Shown here: piece by piece, positions 42,291-51,133 of the stretch
Numbering within the stretch: the stretch's first letter is position 1
Layout: each line of letters opens with the position of its first letter
Source: Allobosea sp. 67-29
GTDB lineage: Bacteria; Pseudomonadota; Alphaproteobacteria; Rhizobiales; Beijerinckiaceae
Direction: 5' to 3'
DNA: 64,000 bases
Assembly (NCBI RefSeq): GCF_001898115.1
Contig: NZ_MKSQ01000026.1
Location: forward strand, 124,001-188,000
Notes under the pieces: generated by a model
What the model was told of the DNA's origin: nothing
What the model saw: only the letters and a program-made list of their open reading frames with translations
Databases searched by the model: none
Position numbers and translations under genes: made by a program

Positions 42291-42980
42291 TCAGAAGCGA
42301 TAGGTGACGCCGGCGCCGATGAGCCAGGGGTCGATCTTGACCTTGCCGGACACCAGCCCGTTGTTGACCTTGACCTTCGGCTCCAGGAAAATCTTCTTCA
42401 CGTCGAAGTTCAGGCCCCAGTGCTCGTCGAGCATGTAGTCGAAGCCGGCCTGGAGCGCGACACCGAAGCTGTCCTTGAGATCGAAATCGGTGAAGCCGCC
42501 CTTCGCCTTCTCGTTGAAGAAGACGGTGTAGTTTACGCCCACGCCGACATAGGGCTTGAAGGGTCCGAGGTCGGTAAAATGATACTGCAGCATCAGGGTG
42601 GGCGGCAGCAGCCAGGCCGAGCCGATGCGCGCGCCGGCGAGCGAGCCCGCACCCTTCACGTTATGGGGGGTCACGCCGAGGACCAGCTCGGCCGCGATGT
42701 TCTTTGTGAAGAAGTAGGTGATGTCGAGCTCGGGCACGACCGAGTTGGAGATGTCGACCTTTCCGCCGACCACCGGCGCGCCGCCGAGCCTGAGGCTCGC
42801 CTCTTCCTGCGGCACCACGGCCAGCGCGCGGCCGCGGATCATCCAGGGGCTCCACGGCGTGAGAATCGGAGCGGCCGGCGCCGCCTTGCTCGACGGCATG
42901 TCGGCTGCAAGCGCGGGCGAGAGAGCGGTCGCACCAAGCAGCGCGGCAGCGAGGGAAAGGCGAAGCGAATGCGAGATCAT
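42291..42980 (-). CDS. OmpW family outer-membrane protein
   Basis: A 229-residue eight-strand barrel. The start at 42978-42980 gives a Sec signal peptide (ending SPALAA), which is better than an ATG ten codons upstream. Family motifs include WMIRGRALAVVP, VVPELDITYFFTKNIAAELVLGVTPH, LPPTLMLQYHF, FKPYVGVGVNYTVFF and the terminal GVTYRF with final Phe. OmpW proteins form a narrow hydrophobic channel for small apolar molecules. It is monocistronic with its own terminator. Confidence 0.93.
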   Translation of the reverse strand: MISHSLRLSLAAALLGATALSPALAADMPSSKAAPAAPILTPWSPWMIRGRALAVVPQEEASLRLGGAPVVGGKVDISNSVVPELDITYFFTKNIAAELVLGVTPHNVKGAGSLAGARIGSAWLLPPTLMLQYHFTDLGPFKPYVGVGVNYTVFFNEKAKGGFTDFDLKDSFGVALQAGFDYMLDEHWGLNFDVKKIFLEPKVKVNNGLVSGKVKIDPWLIGAGVTYRF

Positions 42981-43133
42981 GGCGGCAGCCCCCGAAGTGG
43001 CGAGCCGCAATCCGCTCTGTGCTTGGCGACCGGGCTCGTAGGGCTATCAGCGCCGATTCCGCGCCGGGCGATTTGATCCGGATCAACCCTCCGCCCTGCG
43101 GCGAGGCGCTGTCACATTCCTGCCACAGGCCCC

Positions 43134-44753
43134 TTAGCCCTTGGTGACCTTCTGATAGTCCTTCACGTCGGAGAACGTCACGTCCGGCGCGCGTTCCGAG
43201 TCGTATTTCAAGGTGAACTGGCTCGACGCCATGAACACCGGATCGCCGTCGAGGTCATCGGCCATCGCCGAGGGCTTCAGGCCCACGAACTTCTGCAGCG
43301 CGGCCTTGTCGTCGGACGAGACCCAGCGCGCGATCGAGAACTGGCACGGCTCGAAGTCGATCGGCAGCGCATACTCCGCCTGCATGCGCTCCTTCAGCAC
43401 GTCGAGCTGGAGGGCGCCGACGACGCCGACGATGGCGGGCGCGCCGTCATGCGGCAGGAACAGTTGGACGACGCCTTCCTCGGCCATCTGCTGCAGGGCC
43501 TCGCGCAGCTTCTTGGCCTTCATCGCGTCCTTCAGCTTGACGCGGCGCAGGATCTCCGGCGCGAAGCTCGGCACGCCCTTGAAGACGATGTCCTCGCCCT
43601 CGGTCAGCGTGTCGCCGATGCGCAAGGTGCCGTGGTTCGGCAGGCCGACGATGTCGCCGGCGAAGGCCTCTTCGGCGATCGAGCGGTCGCGCGCGAAGAA
43701 GAACTGCGGCGCATTGAGCGGCATCGGCTTGCCGGTGCGGACCAGCTTCGCCTTCATGCCGCGGGTCAGCTTGCCCGAGCAGACGCGCATGAAGGCGATG
43801 CGGTCGCGGTGGTTGGGGTCCATGTTCGCCTGGATCTTGAAGACGAAGCCGGTCATCTTCGGCTCGCCCGCCTCGACCGCGCGCTTGTCGGCGACCTGGG
43901 CGCGCGGGCTCGGCGCATAGGCGCCGAGCGCGTCGATGAGGTCGCGCACGCCATAGTCGCGCAGCGCCGCGCCCCAGTAGAGCGGAGTCAGATGCCCTTC
44001 GCGGAAGGCCTGGAGATCGAAGCGCTTCAGGCCCTCGGTCGCGAGGAAGACCTCCTCGCGCCAGGTCTCCGCACCACCATCGGGCAGCATCTCGTCGAAG
44101 AAGGGATCGTCCCAGCCGTTGACGCGCTTGTCCTGGACCGTTTCGTCGCCCTTCTGGTTGCGGCGGAAGGTGTTGGCCTTGAGATCGTAGGTGCCGACGA
44201 AATCGCGGCCGCGCCCGACGGGCCAGGTCATCGGCGCCACGTCCAGCGCCAGCGTCGTCTCGATCTCGTTGATCAGGTCGAAGGGGTCGCGCGTCTCGCG
44301 GTCGACCTTGTTGATGAAGGTCACGATCGGGATGTCGCGCAGACGGCAGACCTCGAACAGCTTCTTGGTGCGGTCCTCGATGCCCTTGGCCGCGTCGATC
44401 ACCATGACGGCGGAATCGACGGCAGTCAGGGTGCGGTAGGTATCCTCCGAGAAGTCCTCATGGCCGGGCGTGTCGAGCAGGTTGAAGACATGCCCGCCAT
44501 ATTCGAAGGTCATCACCGAGGTGACGACAGAGATGCCGCGCTGGCGCTCGATCTTCATCCAGTCCGACGAGGTCTGGCGGCGCCCCTGCTTGGCGCGCAC
44601 CTCGCCGGCGAGCTGAATGGCGCCGCCGAAATAGAGCAGCTTCTCGGTCAGCGTCGTCTTGCCCGCGTCCGGGTGCGAGATGATCGCGAAGGTGCGCCGG
44701 CGCGCGTGCGGGGCCTCGGACGCCGGGGCCTGGAGGGACGAGAGATCGGTCAT
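43134..44753 (-). CDS. prfC: Peptide chain release factor 3
   Basis: A 539-residue GTPase that removes RF1/RF2 from the ribosome after termination. G1 is SHPDAGKT (26-33). G2 lies in the switch region ending RGISVVTSVMTF, G3 is LLDTPGHEDF and G4 is FINKVDRE. Domain II/III regions follow in the RF3 order, with the characteristic TGFVFKIQANMDPNHRDRIAFMRVCSG. Length is normal. It is monocistronic, with the ABC-2 genes 50 bases upstream on the same strand. Confidence 0.97.
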   Translation of the reverse strand: MTDLSSLQAPASEAPHARRRTFAIISHPDAGKTTLTEKLLYFGGAIQLAGEVRAKQGRRQTSSDWMKIERQRGISVVTSVMTFEYGGHVFNLLDTPGHEDFSEDTYRTLTAVDSAVMVIDAAKGIEDRTKKLFEVCRLRDIPIVTFINKVDRETRDPFDLINEIETTLALDVAPMTWPVGRGRDFVGTYDLKANTFRRNQKGDETVQDKRVNGWDDPFFDEMLPDGGAETWREEVFLATEGLKRFDLQAFREGHLTPLYWGAALRDYGVRDLIDALGAYAPSPRAQVADKRAVEAGEPKMTGFVFKIQANMDPNHRDRIAFMRVCSGKLTRGMKAKLVRTGKPMPLNAPQFFFARDRSIAEEAFAGDIVGLPNHGTLRIGDTLTEGEDIVFKGVPSFAPEILRRVKLKDAMKAKKLREALQQMAEEGVVQLFLPHDGAPAIVGVVGALQLDVLKERMQAEYALPIDFEPCQFSIARWVSSDDKAALQKFVGLKPSAMADDLDGDPVFMASSQFTLKYDSERAPDVTFSDVKDYQKVTKG

Positions 44754-44803
44754 CGCCGGTGTGAAGACAGGATGCGCCCGGCGAAGTCAATCGGCATGCC
44801 GCC

Positions 44804-45606
44804 TCAGTTCTTCAGCCGGTAGCCTGTCTTGAAGATCCAGCCGACGATGCCGATGCACAGCGCGAGGAAGAAGAGCGTCATGCCGAGACTGACGCCGAGG
44901 CTGACATCGGCGAGACCGTAGAAGCTCCAGCGGAAGCCGCTGATCAGATAGACGACCGGGTTGAACAGCGTCACCTTCTGCCAGAAGGGCGGCAGCATCG
45001 CGATCGAGTAGAACGAGCCGCCGAGGAAGGCGAGCGGCGTCACGATCAGAAGCGGGATCACCTGAAGCTTCTCGAAGCCGTCGGCCCAGATGCCGATGAT
45101 GAAGCCGAACAGGCTGAAGGTCGTCGCCGTCAGCACCAGGAAGAGCAGCATCATCGCCGGATGCTCGATGCGCAACGGCACGAAGAAGGTCGCCGTCAGC
45201 AGGATGATAAGCCCGAGCAGCATCGATTTCGACGCGGCGGCGCCGACATAGCCGATCACCGCCTCCCACCAGGCGACAGGGGCGGAGAGCAATTCGTAGA
45301 TCGTGCCGGTGAACTTCGGGAAGTAGATCGCGAAGGAGGCGTTGGCGATGCTCTGCGTCAAGAGCGACATCATGATCAGGCCGGGCACGATGAAGGCGCC
45401 GTAGGGCACGCCCTCGATCGACTGCATGCGCGAGCCGATGGCGCCGCCGAAGACGATGAAATAGAGCGCGGTCGAGAGCACGGGCGAGACGATGCTCTGC
45501 AGCGGCGTGCGCCAGGTGCGTGCCATCTCGAAGCGGTAGATCGCGGCAATCGCGCGCAGATTGAGGCGCATGCCGGTTTCGGCCTCGCGTTCGGTGGTGA
45601 GGATGG

Positions 45607-45610
<4 letters not shown>
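44804..45610 (-). CDS. ABC-2 type transporter permease
   Basis: A 268-residue membrane protein with six hydrophobic segments, starting at the ATG 45608-45610 that overlaps the ATPase stop. IYRFEMARTWRTPLQSIVSPVLSTALYFIVFG is the usual N-terminus of this ABC-2 group. The signature around TFSLFGFIIGIWADGFEKLQVIPLLIVTPLAFLGGSFY is intact. With the ATPase it should form an exporter, often linked to drugs, lipids or polysaccharides. Substrate unknown. Confidence 0.92.
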
Positions 45611-46554
<944 letters not shown>

Positions 46555-46653
46555 GAGCATCAGCGCCATATAGGCTCGTTCGATGACGGTTGCGATGGCT
46601 GACCGGCCCCGACAGTGAGGATTCCTGCCAGCCCCTGTCGGGACCGACAACGG

Positions 46654-46679
46654 AAAAGGCCGGGCGACGGGCCCGGCCT
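46654..46679 (-). terminator. Intrinsic terminator of the 24-residue peptide gene
   Basis: AGGCCGGGC (46657-46665), loop GACGG, GCCCGGCCT (46671-46679). Read on the minus strand this is a 9-bp perfect stem followed by TTTT. It sits 25 bases after the small-peptide stop and isolates that gene from the ABC-2 operon. Confidence 0.75.
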
Positions 46680-46704
46680 CGTGACGCGACGATGCGGTCC
46701 AAGC

Positions 46705-46779
46705 CTATCTCATGAAGAACCACAACAGGATGATGACCGGGATCGGAACGCCCAGAAGCCACAATAAGATCGAACGCAT
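46705..46779 (-). CDS. 24-residue hydrophobic membrane peptide
   Basis: The frame MRSILLWLLGVPIPVIILLWFFMR starts at the ATG 46777-46779, with GAGGGG seven bases upstream and an intrinsic terminator just downstream, so it has the full layout of a real gene. It is one transmembrane helix with a central Pro-x-Pro kink and Arg at both ends. I recall similar tiny proteins in related genomes but no function. It could tune a membrane enzyme or be a stress peptide. Confidence 0.65.
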   Translation of the reverse strand: MRSILLWLLGVPIPVIILLWFFMR

Positions 46780-46838
46780 TGGCAGCCCCTCAGTGGAAGG
46801 TTGATGCTGCCGCAACGCCCGCCGATGCGGGAAGGTTC

Positions 46839-47489
46839 CTAGCCGCCGCGCGCCGCGGACGGCTCGAGCGCTTCGGCGCTGGGATGCCAGAGCGGCCGAT
46901 AGCCATGCGCCAGGGCGGCCAGCGTGGCCGGTGGCGTCAAGACGGTCACGATGCCCGACGGGCGGGCGCACCGGCCTGCATAGCCCGATGGAGACCAGAG
47001 CAACGCCGTATCTCCACGCAGCGCGAGAAAGGCGTCTCCCTGCTCGGAAAGCAGCATCGCGCCGTCAGGCAGCTCCGCCGCCGGCAGGCGATGCGTGCGT
47101 TTCTCCCGGTCAGAGCGGCGCTCGCCGTCGAGGATGCGATCGATGTCGGGGAAGCGCGGGGTGCGGGCGAGGCCGAGGCCCTGCACCAGCGCATCGCGAT
47201 AGGCCAGTGCGTCGCGCCGCCGGCATTCCATGCAGGGGCGATGTCCGGCGGCGAAGGCGGTGACCTCGTCGCAGAAAAACAGGTCGGTATAGCCACGCCC
47301 CCAGACCTGGTGTCGGCGGCCCTTGAAGGAGAGGACACAGCAGATCCATTGGCGGCTGGCCTGGATCCGGTGCGGCAGCGCCCGCGTCAGCGGATCGTGG
47401 AAGCGCCCGCCGCGGTTGCCGAAAAGGATACCGCGCGCAGGGTCGGCGAAGAGCATGCCATCCGGCCGGACGCGATTGGGCAGGGGCAT
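46839..47489 (-). CDS. Conserved hypothetical protein with CxxC motif
   Basis: A 216-residue protein that I recognise only as a type seen in alphaproteobacteria. The segment TDLFFCDEVTAFAAGHRPCMECRRRDA (C73, C86, C89) looks like a metal or zinc site, with nearby His in GHRPC. The flanks are rich in Arg and Pro, and there is no signal peptide or membrane helix. It starts with MPLPNRVRPDGMLFADPARG. An N-terminal nucleic-acid role is possible from the basic, zinc-like centre but is not shown. Confidence 0.7.
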   Translation of the reverse strand: MPLPNRVRPDGMLFADPARGILFGNRGGRFHDPLTRALPHRIQASRQWICCVLSFKGRRHQVWGRGYTDLFFCDEVTAFAAGHRPCMECRRRDALAYRDALVQGLGLARTPRFPDIDRILDGERRSDREKRTHRLPAAELPDGAMLLSEQGDAFLALRGDTALLWSPSGYAGRCARPSGIVTVLTPPATLAALAHGYRPLWHPSAEALEPSAARGG

Positions 47490-47692
47490 GGGCTCTCCTC
47501 GCGCTGGAACGAGGCCAGCATAGGCGGCTACCTGTCAGGCAGCGGCAGGGGCGAGCGTTCCGGGGTTTCGGTGATCCTGGCAGGCTCTTCTTAACGTTAG
47601 GAGCAAGTCGGGACCGGTCCCTAAGGCAATTGAAGTATTTTGGGGCGCACTCCGGCAGGCGCAGAAGGCGAGCGGAGTCGGTCGGCGTCACG

Positions 47693-48061
47693 ATGAGTTC
47701 CTATATTCCCCTGATCCTGTTCACGGTGCTGACCAATGCGGCGGCACAACTCATGCTGAAGCGCGGCATGAGCGGCCTCGGCGGCTTCGACCTCGCCGGA
47801 GACGGCTTCATCGGGACGGTGTTCCGTGTCGTCTTCAATCCCTTCGTCTTCGCCGGGCTGTGCACCTTCGTCATCAGCATGGCCTCTCATCTGGTCGTGC
47901 TCTCCAAGGTGCAGATCAGCTACGCCTATCCGTTCCTGAGCCTCGCCTATGTGGTGGTCGCGGCCTATGCCTACTTCGTCTTCCACGAGGATCTGAGCCC
48001 GAGCCGGCTCGCCGGCATCGCCTTCATCGTCCTCGGTACCGTTTTCATCGCACAAAGCTGA
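47693..48061 (+). CDS. Small EamA/ArnE-F-like membrane carrier
   Basis: A 122-residue protein with four hydrophobic helices. The N-terminus (ILFTVLTNAAAQLMLKRGMSGL) and C-terminus (YAYPFLSLAYVVVAAYAYFVFHEDLSPSRLAGIAFIVLGTVFI) match the half-size EamA/SMR proteins such as ArnE and ArnF, which work as dimers to flip undecaprenyl-phosphate sugars. It heads a run with a 37-residue peptide, an epimerase and an aminotransferase, so translocation of a lipid-linked sugar is a reasonable inference. The region just upstream (47490-47692) has only a GGGACCGGTCCC palindrome at 47610. Confidence 0.8.
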   Translation: MSSYIPLILFTVLTNAAAQLMLKRGMSGLGGFDLAGDGFIGTVFRVVFNPFVFAGLCTFVISMASHLVVLSKVQISYAYPFLSLAYVVVAAYAYFVFHEDLSPSRLAGIAFIVLGTVFIAQS

Positions 48062-48069
48062 GGAAGATC

Positions 48070-48183
48070 ATGGACCTGATCGTTCGCCTGTTCCTGCGCC
48101 TGGGTGCGTTGCTCGAGCCGAAGCCGGAAGTCCTGCTCAAGCCCGTTCCGGTCAGGGTGCGGCCGCCGCACCGCCCGCAGTGA
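48070..48183 (+). CDS. 37-residue peptide in the epimerase operon
   Basis: An ATG at 48070 preceded by GAGGAAG, which is a strong ribosome site overlapping the carrier stop; the frame ends ten bases before the epimerase start. The product begins MDLIVRLFLRLGALLE, an amphipathic or membrane-binding helix, and ends in a basic Pro/Arg-rich tail. Spacing and ribosome site argue for translation, either as a small subunit or to couple translation to the next gene. No homolog is known to me. Confidence 0.5.
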   Translation: MDLIVRLFLRLGALLEPKPEVLLKPVPVRVRPPHRPQ

Positions 48184-48193
48184 GGCCGCCGCG

Positions 48194-49198
48194 ATGAAAC
48201 ACGTGATCATCGGCGGCGACGGTTTCGTCGGCTCGCATCTGGCGGCCGATCTCGCCGCACTGGGCGAGGCCGTGCTCGTCGCGGACATCCGGAAGAGCGA
48301 TCACGCGCATTACGCGACGGTGCCCTTTCACAAGATCGACGTGACGAAGGCGGACAGCGTCGAGAGCCTGCCGCTGGCGCCGGAGGACGTGGTCTACAAC
48401 CTCTCCGCCAAGATGCTCTCGCCGATCGTGACGCGAGCCGAGCGGCACGACTTCTTCTGGCCGGTCAATTACCATGGCACGCAGAACATCCTGAGCTGGA
48501 TGGAGAAGAACGGCGCCGACCGGCTGGTCCATTTCACCACCGACATGATCTACGGCCATTCGGTGACGGTGCCGCAGGACGAGACCCATCCCGCCCATCC
48601 CCTCGGCGAGTACGGCGAGAGCAAGCTGGCGACGGAGCGCCTGGCCGAGGAGTACCGCGCCAAGGGCTTCAAGATCCCGATCTTCCGGCCGCGCCTCATT
48701 ATCGGGCCGGGTCGCCTCGGCATCCTGGTCAAGCTGTTCAGGCTGATCGACCTCAACCTGCCGGTCCCGATGATCGGCGGCGGCAACAATCCCTACCAGT
48801 TCATCTCCGTCTTCGACTGCGCCAGCGCCTGCATCGCGGCCTGGAAGGCGGGCTTCCCCAACGAGGCCTATAATCTCGGCTCCGACGATCCACCGCCGGT
48901 TAGGAAGCTGCTCGGCGACCTTATCCGCCATGCCGGGTCGAAGTCGATCCTGCTGCCGACGCCGGCCTCGCTGGTGAAGCTCACCCTCGATGCGCTCGAC
49001 GCGGTCAACATGCCGATCATGGACCCGGAGCAGTACAAGATCGCCGACGAGGTCTGTATCCTCGATACCTCCAAGGCCAAGCGCGAGCTCGGCTGGCAGC
49101 CGCAACACCGCGACGAAGACATGCTGCTCGCCGCCTATACCGAATACCGCAAGGCCAGGGATGGCCGGAAGCAGGGTGAGAGGAGCCTCGCCGCATGA
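48194..49198 (+). CDS. NAD-dependent epimerase/dehydratase (extended SDR)
   Basis: A 334-residue sugar-nucleotide or lipid-sugar modifying enzyme. The NAD loop is GGDGFVGSHL (7-16). The catalytic Tyr-x-x-x-Lys is YGESK in HPLGEYGESKLATERLAEEY, preceded by a Thr/Ser-type site (FTTDMIYG). RPRLIIGPGRLG is the usual substrate-loop motif. The start at 48194 begins exactly at the Rossmann strand. Its stop overlaps the aminotransferase start (ATGA), which suggests consecutive steps such as oxidation or epimerisation followed by amination of a sugar. Confidence 0.9.
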   Translation: MKHVIIGGDGFVGSHLAADLAALGEAVLVADIRKSDHAHYATVPFHKIDVTKADSVESLPLAPEDVVYNLSAKMLSPIVTRAERHDFFWPVNYHGTQNILSWMEKNGADRLVHFTTDMIYGHSVTVPQDETHPAHPLGEYGESKLATERLAEEYRAKGFKIPIFRPRLIIGPGRLGILVKLFRLIDLNLPVPMIGGGNNPYQFISVFDCASACIAAWKAGFPNEAYNLGSDDPPPVRKLLGDLIRHAGSKSILLPTPASLVKLTLDALDAVNMPIMDPEQYKIADEVCILDTSKAKRELGWQPQHRDEDMLLAAYTEYRKARDGRKQGERSLAA

Positions 49199-50643
49199 GC
49201 CTGCCCGCCTTCAAGCCCGAGGATGCCCCCATGACCGCCGCCCGGCCGCAGCTGATCAGCGTCGAAGCCGCAAAGCAGCTCGATGCCGGCCAGGTGAAGG
49301 AGCTCTTCGCCACCCATATCAATCCGGGCCAGCTGCATTTCCTGAAGCTGCTCGGCTTCGATAGGATCCTCGTCGATCGCGCCGAGGGCATGCATTACGT
49401 CACCAAGGATGGCCGCAGGATCCTCGACTTCTTCGGAGGCTTCTGCTCGGTCGCCTTCGGCCACAACCATCCGCGCATCGTCGCGGCCCGGCAGAAATTC
49501 CAGGACGAGCAGCGCCATGAGATCTGCATGGCCTTCATGTCGCAATATGCGGCAGCGCTGGCGAAGAACCTCGCCACCATTGCGCCGGGCGACCTCGACA
49601 TGGTCTTCCTCGGCTCGACCGGCTCGGAGGCGATGGAGGCGGCGCTGAAGGTCGCCGAACAGGCGCAGGGGCCGGGCAAGTCGAAGATCCTGCACGCGGC
49701 GAACTCCTTCCACGGCAAGACCAAGGGCGTGCTCTCGATCACGGATTCGACGCTCTACCAGTCCGGATTCAAGCTGGTCGAGAACCGGGTCAAGGTGCCC
49801 TTCGGCGATATCGACGCTGTGCGGCAGGCGCTGGAAAGCGACCCGTCGATCGGCATCGTGGTGATGGAGACGATCCAGGGCGGCGGCGGCATCGTCGAGG
49901 CGCCGGAGGGCTTCTGGCGTGAATTGCGCGCGCTCTGCGACAAGCACGGCGTGCTCTGGGTCGCCGACGAGGTGCAGTGCGGGCTCGGCCGCACCGGGCA
50001 GTTCTTCGCCTTCGAGCGCGACGGGGTGGTGCCGGACGTCACCGCTCTCGCCAAGGCGCTCGGCGGCTCGAAGGCGGCGATGGGTGCGATGATCGCCCGC
50101 CGCGAGATCTACATGAAGGCCTATGGCAAGCCGAAGACGGCGCTGATCCATGCGCAGGCGACCTTCGGCGGCATGGGCGAGGCCTGCGTCTCGGCGATCG
50201 AGGCCCTCAACGTCCTCTATGACGAGGACCTGATGGGCAATGCCAAGCGGCAGGGCGACTATCTGATCGAGCGGCTGAACGCGCTGCGCGCCAAATATCC
50301 GACGCTGCTCAAGGAGATCCGCGGACGCGGGCTGATGATCGGCGTCGAGTTCCAGGACATCAGCGAGACCATGCCCTTCGGCGTGAAGCACATGGTCGCG
50401 CTGCTTGACGACAAGCTGAAGGGCTCGCTCTGCGGATTCGTCGGCGCGCTGCTGCTGAAGGAGCACGACGTGCTCGTCGCCTTCACCGAGTACAACCGCA
50501 ACGTCATCCGGCTGGAGCCGCCGCTGATCGTCACGCGCGAGCAGTGCGACCAGTTCGTCGCCGCTCTCGACGACGTGCTGTCACGCGGTGTCACCGGCAT
50601 CGTCACCGGCTATCTGCGCAAGGTCGCGACGGCCAAAGGCTGA
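49195..50643 (+). CDS. Class III aminotransferase (PLP)
   Basis: A 482-residue enzyme of the aspartate/ornithine/acetylornithine-like class III group. FFGGFCSVAFGHNHPRIV, STGSEAMEAALKVAEQA and NSFHGKT are the cofactor-site signatures. The acidic DEVQCGLGRTGQFFAFE contacts PLP. The Schiff-base Lys lies in VTALAKALGGSKAAMGAM. It is translationally coupled to the epimerase gene. Because of that context the acceptor may be a keto-sugar or a polyol-lipid aldehyde (HpnO of hopanoid synthesis is in this class), but ordinary amino-acid substrates cannot be excluded. A terminator follows. Confidence 0.9.
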   Translation: MSLPAFKPEDAPMTAARPQLISVEAAKQLDAGQVKELFATHINPGQLHFLKLLGFDRILVDRAEGMHYVTKDGRRILDFFGGFCSVAFGHNHPRIVAARQKFQDEQRHEICMAFMSQYAAALAKNLATIAPGDLDMVFLGSTGSEAMEAALKVAEQAQGPGKSKILHAANSFHGKTKGVLSITDSTLYQSGFKLVENRVKVPFGDIDAVRQALESDPSIGIVVMETIQGGGGIVEAPEGFWRELRALCDKHGVLWVADEVQCGLGRTGQFFAFERDGVVPDVTALAKALGGSKAAMGAMIARREIYMKAYGKPKTALIHAQATFGGMGEACVSAIEALNVLYDEDLMGNAKRQGDYLIERLNALRAKYPTLLKEIRGRGLMIGVEFQDISETMPFGVKHMVALLDDKLKGSLCGFVGALLLKEHDVLVAFTEYNRNVIRLEPPLIVTREQCDQFVAALDDVLSRGVTGIVTGYLRKVATAKG

Positions 50644-50665
50644 GCGGCGCCGCGACAGGCAGAAG

Positions 50666-50688
50666 AGGCCGGCTTGCGCCGGCCTTTC
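50666..50688 (+). terminator. Intrinsic terminator after the aminotransferase operon
   Basis: AGGCCGGC (50666-50673), loop TTGC, GCCGGCCT (50678-50685), then TTCC with the stem T making TTT. It lies 23 bases after the stop and ends the plus-strand run begun at 47693. The convergent exported-protein gene ends 33 bases further on. Confidence 0.75.
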
Positions 50689-50720
50689 CGTATCGAAACG
50701 CGAAACGCTGTCCTCGGAAC

Positions 50721-51023
50721 TCAGTAGTAGCCGCAGACGCGACGATAGCCGACCACGTTGCCCCAGCGGTCGAGGCGTTCGACGAGATCGCAGGAGCGGA
50801 CCGGGGCGGCGTAATAGCCGTAGCCATAGGCCGGACGGGCGGCGCCGGCGATGAGGGCGCCCGCGGCGATCGCACCGGCCACGCCGGCCCCGACACCCCA
50901 GCCGCGATGGCCGTAATAGCCATAGCCCCAGCGCGGGCGGGCTTCCGCACCCGTGGCCATCAGGCTCGCGGCCAGCGTCAGGGCGGCGAGGGCGGCGGTC
51001 GTCGTCTTGCGAAACGTCGTCAT
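50721..51023 (-). CDS. Small Gly/Tyr-rich exported protein
   Basis: A 100-residue protein with GGGAGAG before the ATG and a Sec signal peptide (LAALTLAASLMATGAEA). The mature part is rich in Gly, Tyr, Arg and Trp (WGYGYYGHRGWGVGAG) and has a hydrophobic Ala/Gly stretch (AGAIAAGALIAGAA) that may enter a membrane. Two Cys residues close to the C-terminus (SCDLVERLDRWGNVVGYRRVCGYY) may form a disulfide. Such proteins are common in Rhizobiales and have no known function. Confidence 0.8.
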   Translation of the reverse strand: MTTFRKTTTAALAALTLAASLMATGAEARPRWGYGYYGHRGWGVGAGVAGAIAAGALIAGAARPAYGYGYYAAPVRSCDLVERLDRWGNVVGYRRVCGYY

Positions 51024-51133
51024 GATCGGCTCTCCCGAGACTGTCGAGAGCGAACTGCTCGCCCTCCATGCCGGATTGGTCGCGACGAGTGTCCGAAGGG
51101 TTCAAGAAGGCCGTGACATTCTTCGCGGCTTTC

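Noticed and set aside
47610..47621. 12-base palindrome GGGACCGGTCCC
   Set aside because: It is a perfect palindrome but single, short and GC-only. Without a second copy or a regulator nearby it is not strong enough to call an operator.
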